A stretch of DNA of 35,029 nucleotides. Origin: Microbacterium maritypicum MF109 (lineage in GTDB: Bacteria > Actinomycetota > Actinomycetes > Actinomycetales > Microbacteriaceae). The stretch covers positions 1 to 35,029 of the forward strand of contig NZ_ATAO01000201.1 of the NCBI RefSeq assembly GCF_000455825.1, given 5' to 3'. The notes under the pieces are model-generated. The model did no database searches. It was given only the letters and a program-made list of their open reading frames with translations, and was not told where the DNA came from. Positions 16,458-25,206 of the stretch are shown piece by piece. A program made the translations under genes and the position numbers. Within the stretch, counting starts at the first letter, position 1. Every line of letters starts with the position of its first letter.

Positions 16458-17359
16458 ACGCCTCCTCGTCGACGGCGGTCGTCGCATTCCTCGGCCTGGG
16501 CCATATGGGACTGCCGATGGCGAAGAACCTCGTCGAAGCCGGTCACGAGGTGCACGGCTTCGACCTCGTCCCCGCCGCCGTCGAGGCGGCGCGGGTGGCC
16601 GGCATCCGCGTGGCCCCGAGCGGCGCGGACGCGGTGTCCGAGGCCGACGTCGTCATCACGATGTTCCCCGCCGGAAAGCACGTCATCGAGGCCTATCGCA
16701 CGGAACTGCTGGCGGCGGCCCGACCCGGCACCCTCTTCATCGAATCCTCCACGATCGCCGTCGACGAAGCGCGCGCTGCACACGCTCTCGCGCTCGCCGC
16801 CGGTCACCGCAACGTCGATGCTCCGGTGTCGGGCGGAGTGGTCGGTGCGGAGAACGGCACGCTCGCGTTCATGGTCGGCGGCTCGGACGAGGACTTCGCC
16901 GCGGCGTTGCCGCTGCTCGAGATCATGGGAAAGCGCATCGTGCACTGCGGCGGTCCCGGACTCGGACAGGCGGCCAAGGTCTGCAACAACATGGTGCTCG
17001 CGGTCTCGCAGATCGCGGTCGCCGAAGCGTTCGTGCTGGGGGAGCGGCTCGGACTCGAGCATCAGGCGCTCTTCGACGTCGTCTCGCAGGCCTCGGGCCA
17101 GTGCTGGTCGATCACCACGAACTGCCCCGTGCCGGGCCCGGTGCCCACGAGCCCGGCCAATCGCGACTACCAGCCGGGCTTCGCCGGCGCGCTGATGGCC
17201 AAGGATCTCGGGCTCGCGTTGCAGGCGATCGAGCAGACCTCGACCGATGCGCGCATGGGCCGGCTCGCCCAGGAGATCTACGCCGTCTTCGCGGCCGGCG
17301 ACGGCGCGACGCGAGACTTCTCCGGCATCATCACCGACATCCGCGACGACCGCGTGTGA
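16454..17359 (+). CDS. mmsB: 3-hydroxyisobutyrate dehydrogenase
   Basis: 301-residue beta-hydroxyacid dehydrogenase, oxidising 3-hydroxyisobutyrate to methylmalonate semialdehyde. The NAD motif [14 protein letters not shown] is at about residues 13-26. The substrate loop [16 protein letters not shown] follows, and the catalytic Lys175 lies in KVCNNM. The [14 protein letters not shown] segment is typical of the C-terminal helical domain. Its ATG overlaps the dehydrogenase stop (ATGA), so translation is coupled. It makes the substrate for MmsA. Confidence 0.95.
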   Translation: MNASSSTAVVAFLGLGHMGLPMAKNLVEAGHEVHGFDLVPAAVEAARVAGIRVAPSGADAVSEADVVITMFPAGKHVIEAYRTELLAAARPGTLFIESSTIAVDEARAAHALALAAGHRNVDAPVSGGVVGAENGTLAFMVGGSDEDFAAALPLLEIMGKRIVHCGGPGLGQAAKVCNNMVLAVSQIAVAEAFVLGERLGLEHQALFDVVSQASGQCWSITTNCPVPGPVPTSPANRDYQPGFAGALMAKDLGLALQAIEQTSTDARMGRLAQEIYAVFAAGDGATRDFSGIITDIRDDRV

Positions 17360-17387
17360 TGATCGGTACTTCGACGGAGAGGGCGAC

Positions 17388-18164
17388 ATGACCGAGTACG
17401 AGACGATCCTGGTCGAGCAGCGCGGACGGGTGGGGTGGATCACCCTGAACCGCCCGGAAGCGCTGAACGCGTTGAACAGTCGGCTCGCGGAGGAGGTCAC
17501 CGCAGCGGCGCTCGCCTTCGATGCGGACGAGGGCGTCGGTGCGATCGTCGTCACCGGCTCCGAGAAGGCCTTCGCCGCCGGTGCAGACATCAAGGAGATG
17601 GAGGGCATGTCCGCGGCGCAGATGCTGGGGACCGATCACTTCGGTGTCTGGCACGACTTCGCGGCCGTGCGCACACCCGTGATCGCTGCGGTCTCCGGCT
17701 TCGCCCTGGGCGGGGGATGCGAGCTGGCGATGATGTGCGACATCATCCTCGCGGCCGACAACGCCAAGTTCGGGCAGCCCGAGATCAACCTCGGAGTGAT
17801 CCCCGGGATGGGCGGTACGCAGCGCCTGATCCGTGCGGTCGGATACTACAAGGCGGCCGAGCTGGTGCTGTCCGGGCGCTTCATGGGCGCAGAGGAGGCG
17901 GAGCGTTCCGGGCTCGTGTCGCGCGTGGTGCCGGCATCCGATCTCCTCGCCGAGGCGACGACGCTGGCCGACACGATCGCTTCCAAGTCGCTGCCGTCGG
18001 TATACGCCGCGAAGGCCGCGCTCGATACCGCGATGGAGACGACCCTCGCCGAGGGGCTGGCTCACGAGAAGCAGGCGTTCGCCGCGCTGTTCGACACTGC
18101 GGACCAGAAGGAGGGCATGTCGGCCTTCCGGGAGAAGCGGGCGCCCGACTTCCAGAACCGCTGA
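17388..18164 (+). CDS. Enoyl-CoA hydratase (crotonase)
   Basis: 258-residue crotonase, likely hydrating methacrylyl-CoA to 3-hydroxyisobutyryl-CoA. Both catalytic glutamates are present 20 residues apart: Glu112 ([11 protein letters not shown]) and Glu132 (GQPEINLG). The surrounding sequence is very like the mitochondrial short-chain enzyme. The oxyanion segment AAGADIKEM is at about 65-73. GGAGAGG lies six bases before the ATG at 17388; longer in-frame starts lie inside mmsB. Too short to be the separate 3-hydroxyisobutyryl-CoA hydrolase, which the operon lacks. Confidence 0.93.
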   Translation: MTEYETILVEQRGRVGWITLNRPEALNALNSRLAEEVTAAALAFDADEGVGAIVVTGSEKAFAAGADIKEMEGMSAAQMLGTDHFGVWHDFAAVRTPVIAAVSGFALGGGCELAMMCDIILAADNAKFGQPEINLGVIPGMGGTQRLIRAVGYYKAAELVLSGRFMGAEEAERSGLVSRVVPASDLLAEATTLADTIASKSLPSVYAAKAALDTAMETTLAEGLAHEKQAFAALFDTADQKEGMSAFREKRAPDFQNR

Positions 18165-18170
18165 GCGTGT

Positions 18171-18234
18171 GACGAGACGAGTGCCTGATGAGACGAGTGC
18201 CTGACGAGACGAGTGCCTGACGAGATGTCTGCCG
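18171..18234. repeat. 16-bp tandem repeat after the hydratase gene
   Basis: GACGAGACGAGTGCCT at 18171-18186, 18187-18202 (one change) and 18203-18218, then a degenerate fourth copy to 18234. It fills the space between the hydratase stop and the convergent YdeI-like gene. Each copy contains the same stop-rich reading, so it is not coding. Confidence 0.9.
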
Positions 18235-18248
18235 GAATCGGGGAGCAG

Positions 18249-18692
18249 TCAGCCGCGGAGCGCGTCGACGATCTTCGTGATGCGACGTTCGCGAGTCGCC
18301 TCCTGCTTCGCTTCGGCCACGCTCCTCGCGTGCTCTTTGCGTGCGGTGTACGACAGGGCGTCGAAGGCGGTGCGCAGCGCGGGGTCGGCGTCCAGGGCCG
18401 CGGCGAGCTCGGCCGGAACGTCGACCGTGCGCTCGGCGGAGTCCACCCGGATCACGGCGTCGATCTCCTGGTCGATCTCGAGTCCGAGGTCGGCGCGCAC
18501 GGCCTTGCTGAAACCGATCATGTTCTCGCTGCCCATCCGCGCCAGACGCAGGCGGGCGGTGCGTCCGCCGATCGTGACGGCGACCGGGAACGCCTTGCCG
18601 GCGCCGAGAGAGGCCACCTGCTCGTCGCTGAGGAGGATCGCCGCAGCGGGGCCGCGGCCGGTGAGGACGGTGTGCAGGCGCAGTTCGCTCAT
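18249..18692 (-). CDS. YdeI/OmdA-type protein with DUF1905-like domain
   Basis: 147 residues. The first ~90 residues form a small beta-barrel like DUF1905 (FPVAVTIGGRTARLRLARMG). A helical C-terminal segment ending RRITKIVDALRG matches the OmdA/YdeI bacteriocin-protection type motif. The ATG at 18692 overlaps the stop of the SRPBCC gene (ATGA), so the two are coupled. Family role is poorly known; membership in the MarR-led operon suggests a stress response. Confidence 0.78.
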   Translation of the reverse strand: MSELRLHTVLTGRGPAAAILLSDEQVASLGAGKAFPVAVTIGGRTARLRLARMGSENMIGFSKAVRADLGLEIDQEIDAVIRVDSAERTVDVPAELAAALDADPALRTAFDALSYTARKEHARSVAEAKQEATRERRITKIVDALRG

Positions 18693-19159
18693 GCCGAAAG
18701 GGTACGCCCGGGTTCCTCGAATTCCGCGGCGAGAATCGCGTTGCGCTCCATGATGAGGCGGCGCATGTACCCGCCGAGGAACATCGCGTCGACGATTCGG
18801 CCGAGCGGGCCGAACGGCGAGCGGAAGGTCACGGTGTCGTGCATGAGCGTGCCGGCCGGATGCTCCTCGAAACGGTGCTCGTGCAGGAATGCCGCGAACG
18901 GACCGGAGATCTGCCGATCCGAGAACGCGTGGGGAGGATCGATGTCGAAGACGATCGAGCGCAGGCGGAAGGGGACGCCGAAGTGGCGTGCCCGCCAGGT
19001 CGCGGTGGTCCCCTCGGTGAACACGCCGCCGGCCGGCGCCTCGACCATGGTCTCGCTGAACCGGGCCATGCTCTTCACGTGCAGTGCCGGGTCGAGCGAT
19101 GCGGCGAACACCTCGGCAGGAGGCGCGCTGATGATCGTCTCGAGCGCGAACCGGGGCAT
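18689..19159 (-). CDS. SRPBCC-family ligand-binding protein
   Basis: 156-residue START/Bet v1-like protein. It begins with the typical strand FALETIISAPPAEVFAASLDPALH, has a central beta sheet, and ends with a long helix (GRIVDAMFLGGYMRRLIMERNAIL). The order of elements fits polyketide-cyclase or SRPBCC domains that bind hydrophobic ligands. It begins one base after the marR stop and overlaps the YdeI-like start. No enzymatic signature is visible. Confidence 0.82.
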   Translation of the reverse strand: MPRFALETIISAPPAEVFAASLDPALHVKSMARFSETMVEAPAGGVFTEGTTATWRARHFGVPFRLRSIVFDIDPPHAFSDRQISGPFAAFLHEHRFEEHPAGTLMHDTVTFRSPFGPLGRIVDAMFLGGYMRRLIMERNAILAAEFEEPGRTLSA

Positions 19160-19160
19160 G

Positions 19161-19697
19161 TCAGAGGGCTTCGGGCTGCGGACGCGGATCGGCGAAGTCG
19201 CCGGCGTCCTTGCGCAGCCGGGCGACGATCGCGACGAGCTCGGCGGCGTCGTCGCGGCTCAGACCGGGCTCGGCGAACACGTCGGCGTTGAGAGCCTGTG
19301 TGGCGCGCTCGACCAGTTCCCGGCCGGACTCCGTCAGCACGAGCAGCGCAGCGCGTCCGTCATGGGGGTGCGGCTCACGCGCGACCAGACCGTCGCGCAC
19401 CAGGCGCTCCGCCGTGCTCGTCACGGTGGTCGGGTGCACCTGGAGGCGGGCGACCACGCTCGACAGGGGCAGGCTGCCGGCGCGGCTGAAAGCCAGCAGA
19501 CGCAGCACCTCGTAGCGGGCGAAGCTCAGAGCGAAGGGCTTCAGGGCCGCGTCGACACGGGCGAGCAGCAGCTGCTGGGCCCGCATGACCGAAGTGACCA
19601 GGGCCATGCCGTCCGCGGCATCCGTCCAGCCGTGCGCGAGCCACTGCCGCTTCGCCTCGGCGAGCGGATCGATGGGGAGCGGACGGGGTCGGGCCAT
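19161..19697 (-). CDS. MarR-family transcriptional regulator
   Basis: 178-residue winged-helix repressor. The DNA-binding core spans about residues 50-125, with LQVHPTTVTSTAERLVRDGLV as recognition helix and the wing EPHPHDGRAALLVLT. The flanking helices form the dimer interface. The ATG at 19697 has a weak AGAGAA ahead. It heads the SRPBCC-YdeI operon and is divergent from etfB with 139 bases between, so it could control either side. The ligand might be an acyl-CoA or aromatic compound, which is a guess from neighbours only. Confidence 0.88.
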   Translation of the reverse strand: MARPRPLPIDPLAEAKRQWLAHGWTDAADGMALVTSVMRAQQLLLARVDAALKPFALSFARYEVLRLLAFSRAGSLPLSSVVARLQVHPTTVTSTAERLVRDGLVAREPHPHDGRAALLVLTESGRELVERATQALNADVFAEPGLSRDDAAELVAIVARLRKDAGDFADPRPQPEAL

Positions 19698-19764
19698 TTC
19701 TCTACGGTAGTGGCGCGAGCGCGGGGGCGGCGACGGCGCGCGACGCATCCGCTGTGGACATCCA

Positions 19765-19830
19765 TGAGTCTCAGTCGCAGGTGGGCTGGAACTCAGTATC
19801 GCGGTCTAGAATTGCAGCAGTCGTGAGGAG
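19765..19830 (+). promoter_or_regulatory. etfB promoter region
   Basis: TAGAAT at 19807-19812 is a good -10 element; no convincing -35 is seen. GAGGAG at 19825-19830 is the ribosome site, six bases before the ATG. A 9-bp palindrome TGAGTCTCA at 19765-19773 lies in the region shared with divergent marR and is a weak operator candidate. Confidence 0.5.
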
Positions 19831-19836
19831 CAATCG

Positions 19837-20613
19837 ATGAAGATCTTCGTCCTGGTCAAAGAGGTGCCGGACACCTATGGCGATCGCAAGCTGAATCTCG
19901 AGACCGGCCTCGCCGATCGTGCGGCGGGTGACGTGGTCCTCGACGAGATCACGGAGCGGGCGCTCGAAGTGGCGCTCAGCTACGCCGACAAGAACGACGG
20001 CACCGAGGTGGTGGCGGTCTCGATGGCTCCGGAGGGCTCGACCGCATCCGTGCGCCGGGCGCTCGCGATCGGTGCGGGCTCGGCCGTGCACATCGCCGAC
20101 GAGCAGCTCGTCGGTGCCGACCTCGGTCTCACCGCCGAGGTCCTCGCCGCCGCGATCCGCCGCGGCGCCCCCGACCTCGTGATCACGGGCAACCTGTCGA
20201 CCGACGGTTCCGGCGGCGTCATTCCCGCGATGTTGGCCGAACACCTCGGATTCGCGCAGGCCACCGCGCTCACGTCGGTCGAGATCACCGCCGACGGCGT
20301 CTCGGGCGTCCGTGGCTCGGATGCCGGCAGCCAGCCGGTCTCGGCGCCGCTGCCCGCCGTGATCTCGATCACCGAGGCGCTTCCCGACGCGCGGTTCCCC
20401 AACTTCAAGGGCATCATGGCGGCCAAGAAGAAGCCGCTCGAGGTGCTCGCGCTCGCCGACCTCGACGTTTCGGCGGATCCGTCCGTCGCTCCGCGCACCA
20501 TCATGACCACTGTGTCGGAGAAGCCCCCGCGGGCGGCCGGCGTGAAGATCACCGATGAGGGTGACGCGGCCGACAAGCTCGTCGACTACCTCGTGCAGAA
20601 CAGGCTGGTGTGA
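19837..20613 (+). CDS. etfB: Electron transfer flavoprotein, beta subunit
   Basis: 258-residue ETF beta (FixA) subunit, binding AMP and helping carry electrons from acyl-CoA dehydrogenases to the quinone pool. The N-terminus MKIFVLVKEVPDTYGDR and the later segment NFKGIMAAKKKPLEVL are family hallmarks. The alpha subunit starts two bases after its stop. It lies 3.4 kb from the acyl-CoA dehydrogenase at 15252, a likely electron donor. Confidence 0.96.
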   Translation: MKIFVLVKEVPDTYGDRKLNLETGLADRAAGDVVLDEITERALEVALSYADKNDGTEVVAVSMAPEGSTASVRRALAIGAGSAVHIADEQLVGADLGLTAEVLAAAIRRGAPDLVITGNLSTDGSGGVIPAMLAEHLGFAQATALTSVEITADGVSGVRGSDAGSQPVSAPLPAVISITEALPDARFPNFKGIMAAKKKPLEVLALADLDVSADPSVAPRTIMTTVSEKPPRAAGVKITDEGDAADKLVDYLVQNRLV

Positions 20614-20614
20614 G

Positions 20615-21586
20615 ATGACATCCTCCGAGAACCCGATCCTCGTCCTCGTCGACGTCGACCCCTCCGGCTACGTCGCGAGCAGCACGGCGGCGCTCATCGG
20701 CGCGGCTTCGACGATCGGCACGCCGGTCGCGCTGATCGTGGGCGGCAGTCCGGCCGCGGTGGATCAGGCCGCTGCGGCGGGGGCATCGGTGGTGCTGACC
20801 GCCGACGGGGAGCCGACGGCATTGACCGTGCCGATCGTGGACGCCCTGCAGGCGGCCGCCGCCCAGGTGCGCCCCGACGCCGTGCTGATCTCGAACTCGA
20901 TCTCCGGACGCGACGTGGCCGGACGATTCGCGGTGCGCACGAAGAGCGCACTGTCGGTCGACGCGGTCGGAGTGTCGCGCGATGACGAGGGTGTCGTCGT
21001 CCACCACTCGGTCTACGGCGGGGCCTACCTCGTCGATTCGGCACCCACGTTCGGCACTCCGGTGATCACGGTGCGCCAGGGCGCGGTGGACGCGCGCGCC
21101 GAGGCCGTGCCGTCGCACTCGGTCGAGGTGCTCGACGTCACCCCGTCCGGTGCGGTCGCGGCGACGGCCGGTCCGGTCGAGGCGGTCGAGGTCGCCTCGT
21201 CCCGTCCCGACCTGCGCGGAGCCACGCGTGTGGTCTCCGGCGGTCGAGGTCTCGCCTCGAAGGAGAAGTTCGTGCTCGTCGAAGAGCTCGCCGATGCGCT
21301 CGGTGCCGCGGTGGGTGCCTCCAGGGCCGCCGTCGACGCGGGGTACATCCCGCAGTCGCATCAGGTCGGCCAGACCGGTGTCTCGGTGTCTCCGCAGCTG
21401 TATGTCGCCCTCGGCATATCCGGCGCCATCCAGCATCGTGCCGGCATGCAGACGTCGAAGAACATCGTCGCGATCAACAAGGACCCCGAGGCGCCGATCT
21501 TCGACGTGGCGGACTTCGGGATCGTCGGCGACGTGTTCGCGGTGGTGCCGCAGGTGATCGCCGCCCTCGAGGCGCGGAAGAAGTAG
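20615..21586 (+). CDS. etfA: Electron transfer flavoprotein, alpha subunit
   Basis: 323-residue ETF alpha (FixB) subunit. The C-terminal FAD domain is clear: [13 protein letters not shown] from residue 243, [11 protein letters not shown], and [20 protein letters not shown]. Length is standard. The ATG at 20615 follows the etfB stop directly. The next gene, a membrane cytochrome b, begins two bases after its stop, which is unusual and suggests a functional link. Confidence 0.96.
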   Translation: MTSSENPILVLVDVDPSGYVASSTAALIGAASTIGTPVALIVGGSPAAVDQAAAAGASVVLTADGEPTALTVPIVDALQAAAAQVRPDAVLISNSISGRDVAGRFAVRTKSALSVDAVGVSRDDEGVVVHHSVYGGAYLVDSAPTFGTPVITVRQGAVDARAEAVPSHSVEVLDVTPSGAVAATAGPVEAVEVASSRPDLRGATRVVSGGRGLASKEKFVLVEELADALGAAVGASRAAVDAGYIPQSHQVGQTGVSVSPQLYVALGISGAIQHRAGMQTSKNIVAINKDPEAPIFDVADFGIVGDVFAVVPQVIAALEARKK

Positions 21587-21588
21587 CC

Positions 21589-23298
21589 ATGGCGACGCGG
21601 ATGCTGCGACGCGGTCTGCCGCGTGTACCGGGCGGGGAGCCCTGGCCCCCCGCCGATGCGGCGGCTGTGGAGGAGCCGGCGGTTGCCGTGGCAACCGAGG
21701 CTCCGACGTCGACAGAGGTCGAGCATGCGGCGACGCCGGATGTCGCCGCCGCCGATTCCGCCGTTGCGGTGGATCAGGCAGCCGTGGCCACCGCAGCGCC
21801 GACCAGGAGCCCTGCTCCCGCGGCGACCGCCGGGGCCGCGCGAATCCGTCGCGGCCTGCCACGCGTGCCGGGCGGAGAGCCCTGGCCGCCATCGGTCGCC
21901 GGCGCTCCCGCCGCCGCCGCGGCGGCCCCCGCTCCGCAGGCGACGCAGCCGGTATCGGCCGTCGCGGCAGCAGTTCCCGCATCTTCGGCGACCGGGAGCG
22001 CACCGGCGACGGCTCGTGCCTCGACCGCACCCCCGACCGCACCCTCGCGCGCCGTCAGCGCACTCGAAGCGCCGATCGCTGCCGCAGGCGGTGTCCGTCG
22101 TGGCCTGCCCCGAGTGGTCGGCGGCGAGCCGTGGCCCGCCGCAGACACCGTCCCGCGCACACACGCTGTCGCGGCATCCGTCGAGCCCGTGGCTCCGGCG
22201 CCGATCGCTCCTGAGAGCACCGGACCGGAGAGCACCGGACCGGAGAGCACCCCGGTCGTCGCGGCGCCCGTGACCGCGGTGGCCGTGGCCGAGACCGCAC
22301 CCGCCATTGCCGACGTCGCGACCCCGCTGCCGTGGACGCGCACGGTCTGGAACGGGCGCGCGCCACGTCGCATCGCCGAGGCACCCGCCGCTGCGACCGG
22401 TCGACGCCGTCCGACGTGGCCCCAGGCCATCGCCGTGCTGTTCGGCGCCGCCGCGCTCGGAGTCCTCGCGGGCGCCGCCATCGCGTTCGTGCGCGCACTC
22501 CTGAGCTTCCCGTTCATGCAGGACTTCCTCGCAGCCTTCCCGGGCGAGTACGAGCCGGGGATCGCGGTCGAACCCGGATTCTCGCCCTGGGTCGGCTGGC
22601 AGCACTTCTTCAACATGTTCCTGATGGTGCTGATCATCCGTTCCGGGCTCCAGGTGCGTACCGAGAAGCGGCCGACCGTCTTCTGGACGCCCCGCGGCAA
22701 CGCCAAGGGCAAGATCAGCCTGAACCTCTGGTTCCACCAGTCGCTCGACATCCTGTGGCTCGTGAACGGCGTGATCTTCGTGGTGCTGCTGTTCGTGACC
22801 GGTCACTGGGTGCGCATCGTGCCGACGAGCTGGGAGGTCTTCCCGAACGCGCTGTCGGCGGCCCTCCAGTACGTCTCGTTCGACTGGCCGCACGAGAACG
22901 GCTGGAACAACTACAACAGCCTGCAGCAGCTCGCCTACTTCGCGACCGTGTTCATCGCCGCACCGCTGGCGGCGATCACCGGATTCCGCATGTCGGGGCT
23001 CTGGCCGAAGAAGGCCGAGAAGCTGTCGAAGGCCTACCCGGTCGAGTGGGCGCGCGCGCTGCACTTCCCGATCATGCTCTACTTCGTGGCGTTCATCATC
23101 GCCCACGTCGCTCTCGTGATGCTCACCGGCTTCCTGCGCAACCTGAACCACATGTTCGCTTCGCAGGACGCGGTCACCTGGACCGGATTCTGGGTGTTCA
23201 TCCTCTCGCTCGTGGTGATCGCGATCGGCTGGGTGGCCGCCCGGCCCCTCGTGCTCGCGCCCATCGCGAAGGCGTTCGGCAAGGTCTCGGGCCGCTGA
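21589..23298 (+). CDS. Cytochrome-b-like membrane protein with long repeat-bearing N-terminal tail
   Basis: 569 residues in two parts. Residues 1 to about 275 are an Ala/Pro/Val-rich, probably disordered region carrying three RRGLPR(V)xGGEPWP motifs at 7-21, 87-101 and 170-184, plus a PESTG repeat. Residues from about 280 hold six hydrophobic helices, with His in [13 protein letters not shown] and in the [18 protein letters not shown] helix, resembling di-haem cytochrome b561/formate-dehydrogenase gamma proteins. No signal peptide is seen, so the tail is probably cytoplasmic. It starts two bases after etfA, and an etfBA-linked membrane electron carrier fits. The haem ligands and quinone reactivity are inferred. 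Confidence 0.82.
   Translation: MATRMLRRGLPRVPGGEPWPPADAAAVEEPAVAVATEAPTSTEVEHAATPDVAAADSAVAVDQAAVATAAPTRSPAPAATAGAARIRRGLPRVPGGEPWPPSVAGAPAAAAAAPAPQATQPVSAVAAAVPASSATGSAPATARASTAPPTAPSRAVSALEAPIAAAGGVRRGLPRVVGGEPWPAADTVPRTHAVAASVEPVAPAPIAPESTGPESTGPESTPVVAAPVTAVAVAETAPAIADVATPLPWTRTVWNGRAPRRIAEAPAAATGRRRPTWPQAIAVLFGAAALGVLAGAAIAFVRALLSFPFMQDFLAAFPGEYEPGIAVEPGFSPWVGWQHFFNMFLMVLIIRSGLQVRTEKRPTVFWTPRGNAKGKISLNLWFHQSLDILWLVNGVIFVVLLFVTGHWVRIVPTSWEVFPNALSAALQYVSFDWPHENGWNNYNSLQQLAYFATVFIAAPLAAITGFRMSGLWPKKAEKLSKAYPVEWARALHFPIMLYFVAFIIAHVALVMLTGFLRNLNHMFASQDAVTWTGFWVFILSLVVIAIGWVAARPLVLAPIAKAFGKVSGR
21607..22140 (+). repeat. Three peptide-level repeats ([13 protein letters not shown] type)
   Basis: Copies are encoded at 21607-21651, 21847-21891 and 22096-22140, spaced about 80 residues. 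Copies 1 and 2 give the same 15 residues although 8 of 15 codons differ at the third base. Copy 3 has Val for the central Pro and Ala for the last Pro. A 15-bp DNA repeat (GAGAGCACCGGACCG) also lies at 22213-22242. Confidence 0.95.
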
Positions 23299-23331
23299 CG
23301 TCACCGCGTCTCCCGCGACGGAAGGAAGATC

Positions 23332-24483
23332 ATGGTCGAGGCATACATCATCGACGCGGTCCGTTCCCCGGTGGGGCGGCGTGGGGGATCGCTCTCCGGC
23401 ATCCATCCCGCTGATCTCGGGGCGCACAGTCTGCGGGCGCTGGTCGACCGCGTCGGTGTCGATCCCGCCGCGATCGACGACGTCGTGCTCGGCGCGATCG
23501 ACGCGATCGGCGGGCAGTCGGGCAATGTCGCACGCACCGCCGCTCTGGTCGCCGGATTCCCCGAGCACGTGCCCGGCGTCACGATCGACCGTCAGTGCGG
23601 ATCGAGCCAGCAGGCCGTGCACTTCGCGGCGCAGGCCGTGATGAGCGGTGTGAACGACCTCGTCATCGCGGGCGGTCTGCAGAACATGTCCCAGGTGCCT
23701 TTGACCGCGGCCGCGACCGTCGGGGAGCAGTACGGTTTCACGACCCCGTACGCGGAGTCTCCCGGCTGGCGCGAGCGCTACGGCGATCAGGAGATCTCGC
23801 AGTTCGCCGGTGCGGAGATGATCGCCGAGAAATGGGACATCTCCCGTGCGGAGATGGAGCAGTTCGCCCTGGAGAGCCACCGTCGTGCGGCCGTCGCTCA
23901 GGACGAGGGGCGTTTCGCGAACGAGATCGCGCCCCTGAACGGCCTCGCCAACGACGAGGGGGTGCGGCGGGACACGTCCCTGGAGCGGATGGCCGGACTC
24001 GCACCGCTGCGGGAGGGGGGACGGATCACCGCTGCCGTGTCGTCGCAGATCAGCGATGCCTCCAGCGCCGTGCTCGTCGCCAGCGAACGGGCGGTGCGCG
24101 AGCACGGGTTCACGCCCCGCGCGCGCATCCATCGGATGACCGTTCGCGGTGCCAGTCCGGTGCTCATGCTCACCGCGCCCATCCCGGCGACCCGGCATGC
24201 TCTGGAGCGCGCGGGACTCAGTGTCGCCGACATCGATCTGTTCGAGGTGAACGAGGCCTTCGCGCCCGTCGTGCTCGCCTGGATGCGCGAACTCGATGCC
24301 CCGCACGAGAAGGTCAACGTCAACGGCGGGGCCATCGCCCTCGGGCACCCCATCGGTGCGACCGGCACCAGACTGCTCACGACCATGCTGAACGAACTCG
24401 AGCGCACCGGCGGCAGGTACGGCCTGCAGGCGATGTGCGAGGGTGGCGGCATCGCGAACGTGACCATCATCGAGCGCCTCTGA
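23332..24483 (+). CDS. Acetyl-CoA C-acyltransferase (thiolase)
   Basis: 383-residue thiolase with the complete catalytic set: Cys89 (DRQCGSS), His339 (GHPIGATG) and Cys369 (MCEGGG). NEAF, which helps form the active site, precedes at about residue 306. It catalyses 3-ketoacyl-CoA cleavage or acetoacetyl-CoA formation. AAGGAAGATC precedes the ATG, 33 bases after the cytochrome gene, so it probably belongs to the etf operon. The stop is followed by a strong hairpin. It could serve fatty-acid or branched-chain oxidation. Confidence 0.94.
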   Translation: MVEAYIIDAVRSPVGRRGGSLSGIHPADLGAHSLRALVDRVGVDPAAIDDVVLGAIDAIGGQSGNVARTAALVAGFPEHVPGVTIDRQCGSSQQAVHFAAQAVMSGVNDLVIAGGLQNMSQVPLTAAATVGEQYGFTTPYAESPGWRERYGDQEISQFAGAEMIAEKWDISRAEMEQFALESHRRAAVAQDEGRFANEIAPLNGLANDEGVRRDTSLERMAGLAPLREGGRITAAVSSQISDASSAVLVASERAVREHGFTPRARIHRMTVRGASPVLMLTAPIPATRHALERAGLSVADIDLFEVNEAFAPVVLAWMRELDAPHEKVNVNGGAIALGHPIGATGTRLLTTMLNELERTGGRYGLQAMCEGGGIANVTIIERL

Positions 24484-24508
24484 GCCGGAGCGACCGGAAC
24501 CGACAGCG

Positions 24509-24544
24509 AGAACGGGCCGCCTCCGAGGGGAGACGGCCCGTTCT
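24509..24544. terminator. Bidirectional hairpin between thiolase and GNAT genes
   Basis: AGAACGGGCCG at 24509-24519 pairs perfectly with 24534-24544, with a further CTCC/GGAG pairing in the loop. It lies between convergent stops. No strong T-run is present on either strand. Confidence 0.85.
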
Positions 24545-24565
24545 GCGTGCGTGCGCGGCGGTGTG

Positions 24566-25075
24566 TCAGGGGCGGACGAAGCGCACTTCGGTCAGCGTCT
24601 CGCCGAGGAACGGCTCCGTGTGCGATGCTCCGTCGAGGTGGAATCCGTTGCGCGTGTAGAAGCGGTGCGCGCGGGGGTTGTCCTCGGCCACCCACAGGTA
24701 CAGCGGCTCGTCCTTCTCGACGGCCGCGTCGAACAGCTTCTGACCGATGCCGGTCGAGTGCCACGCGTCGAGCAGGTAGATGAAGTACAGCTCGCGGAAC
24801 GCGGGGGCATCCTTGTCGCGGGCAGGACCGGAGCCGACGAAGCCGACGATCTCGCCGTCGACGAGCGCGGCGTTCATCTTGAACTCGGGGCCTTGCGAGG
24901 CCCAGTGCGTCCACAGCTCGGCCATGCGGCGGGGCGAGACCTTCTCCAGCGCCGCCTTGCTGATCAGGTGGTCGTAGGTCTCGTGCCAGCACTGCGCATG
25001 CACGCGACCGAGGGCTTCCGCATCCACATCACGGACCGGACGGACGATGACTTCAGGCTGGGCTTCGGCGCTCAT
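24566..25075 (-). CDS. GNAT-family N-acetyltransferase
   Basis: 169-residue acetyltransferase. The acetyl-CoA pyrophosphate-binding motif A is [14 protein letters not shown] in the middle, preceded by the beta4 strand [10 protein letters not shown]. The final part ([20 protein letters not shown]) is a typical motif B. The ATG at 25075 is chosen because the fold begins soon after ([14 protein letters not shown]); longer starts give a weak, Arg-rich head. Little ribosome site is visible, so leaderless start is possible. Substrate unknown; it is isolated and divergent from the thioesterase. Confidence 0.85.
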   Translation of the reverse strand: MSAEAQPEVIVRPVRDVDAEALGRVHAQCWHETYDHLISKAALEKVSPRRMAELWTHWASQGPEFKMNAALVDGEIVGFVGSGPARDKDAPAFRELYFIYLLDAWHSTGIGQKLFDAAVEKDEPLYLWVAEDNPRAHRFYTRNGFHLDGASHTEPFLGETLTEVRFVRP

Positions 25076-25206
25076 GTTCGTGACTCTACGCGCGGCGTCC
25101 ACGAAGAGGAAATCGAGGGGATGTTCGATGACACCCGATGCGTCGGCATGGAGGGTTCGCACAATGATGTTCGCGAATCGTGCACGCCTGGCTACGATCA
25201 TTCTTC

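Noticed and set aside
21361..24348. 995-codon open frame on the minus strand opposite etfA, the cytochrome gene and the thiolase
   Set aside because: Its translation is Arg/His/Asp-rich with no fold signature, and the opposite strand carries complete enzymes with catalytic residues. Such frames are a by-product of high GC.
25113..25128. LexA-like SOS box (TCGAGGGGATGTTCGA)
   Set aside because: One arm matches TCGAAC at only four of six positions and neither flanking gene is a repair gene.
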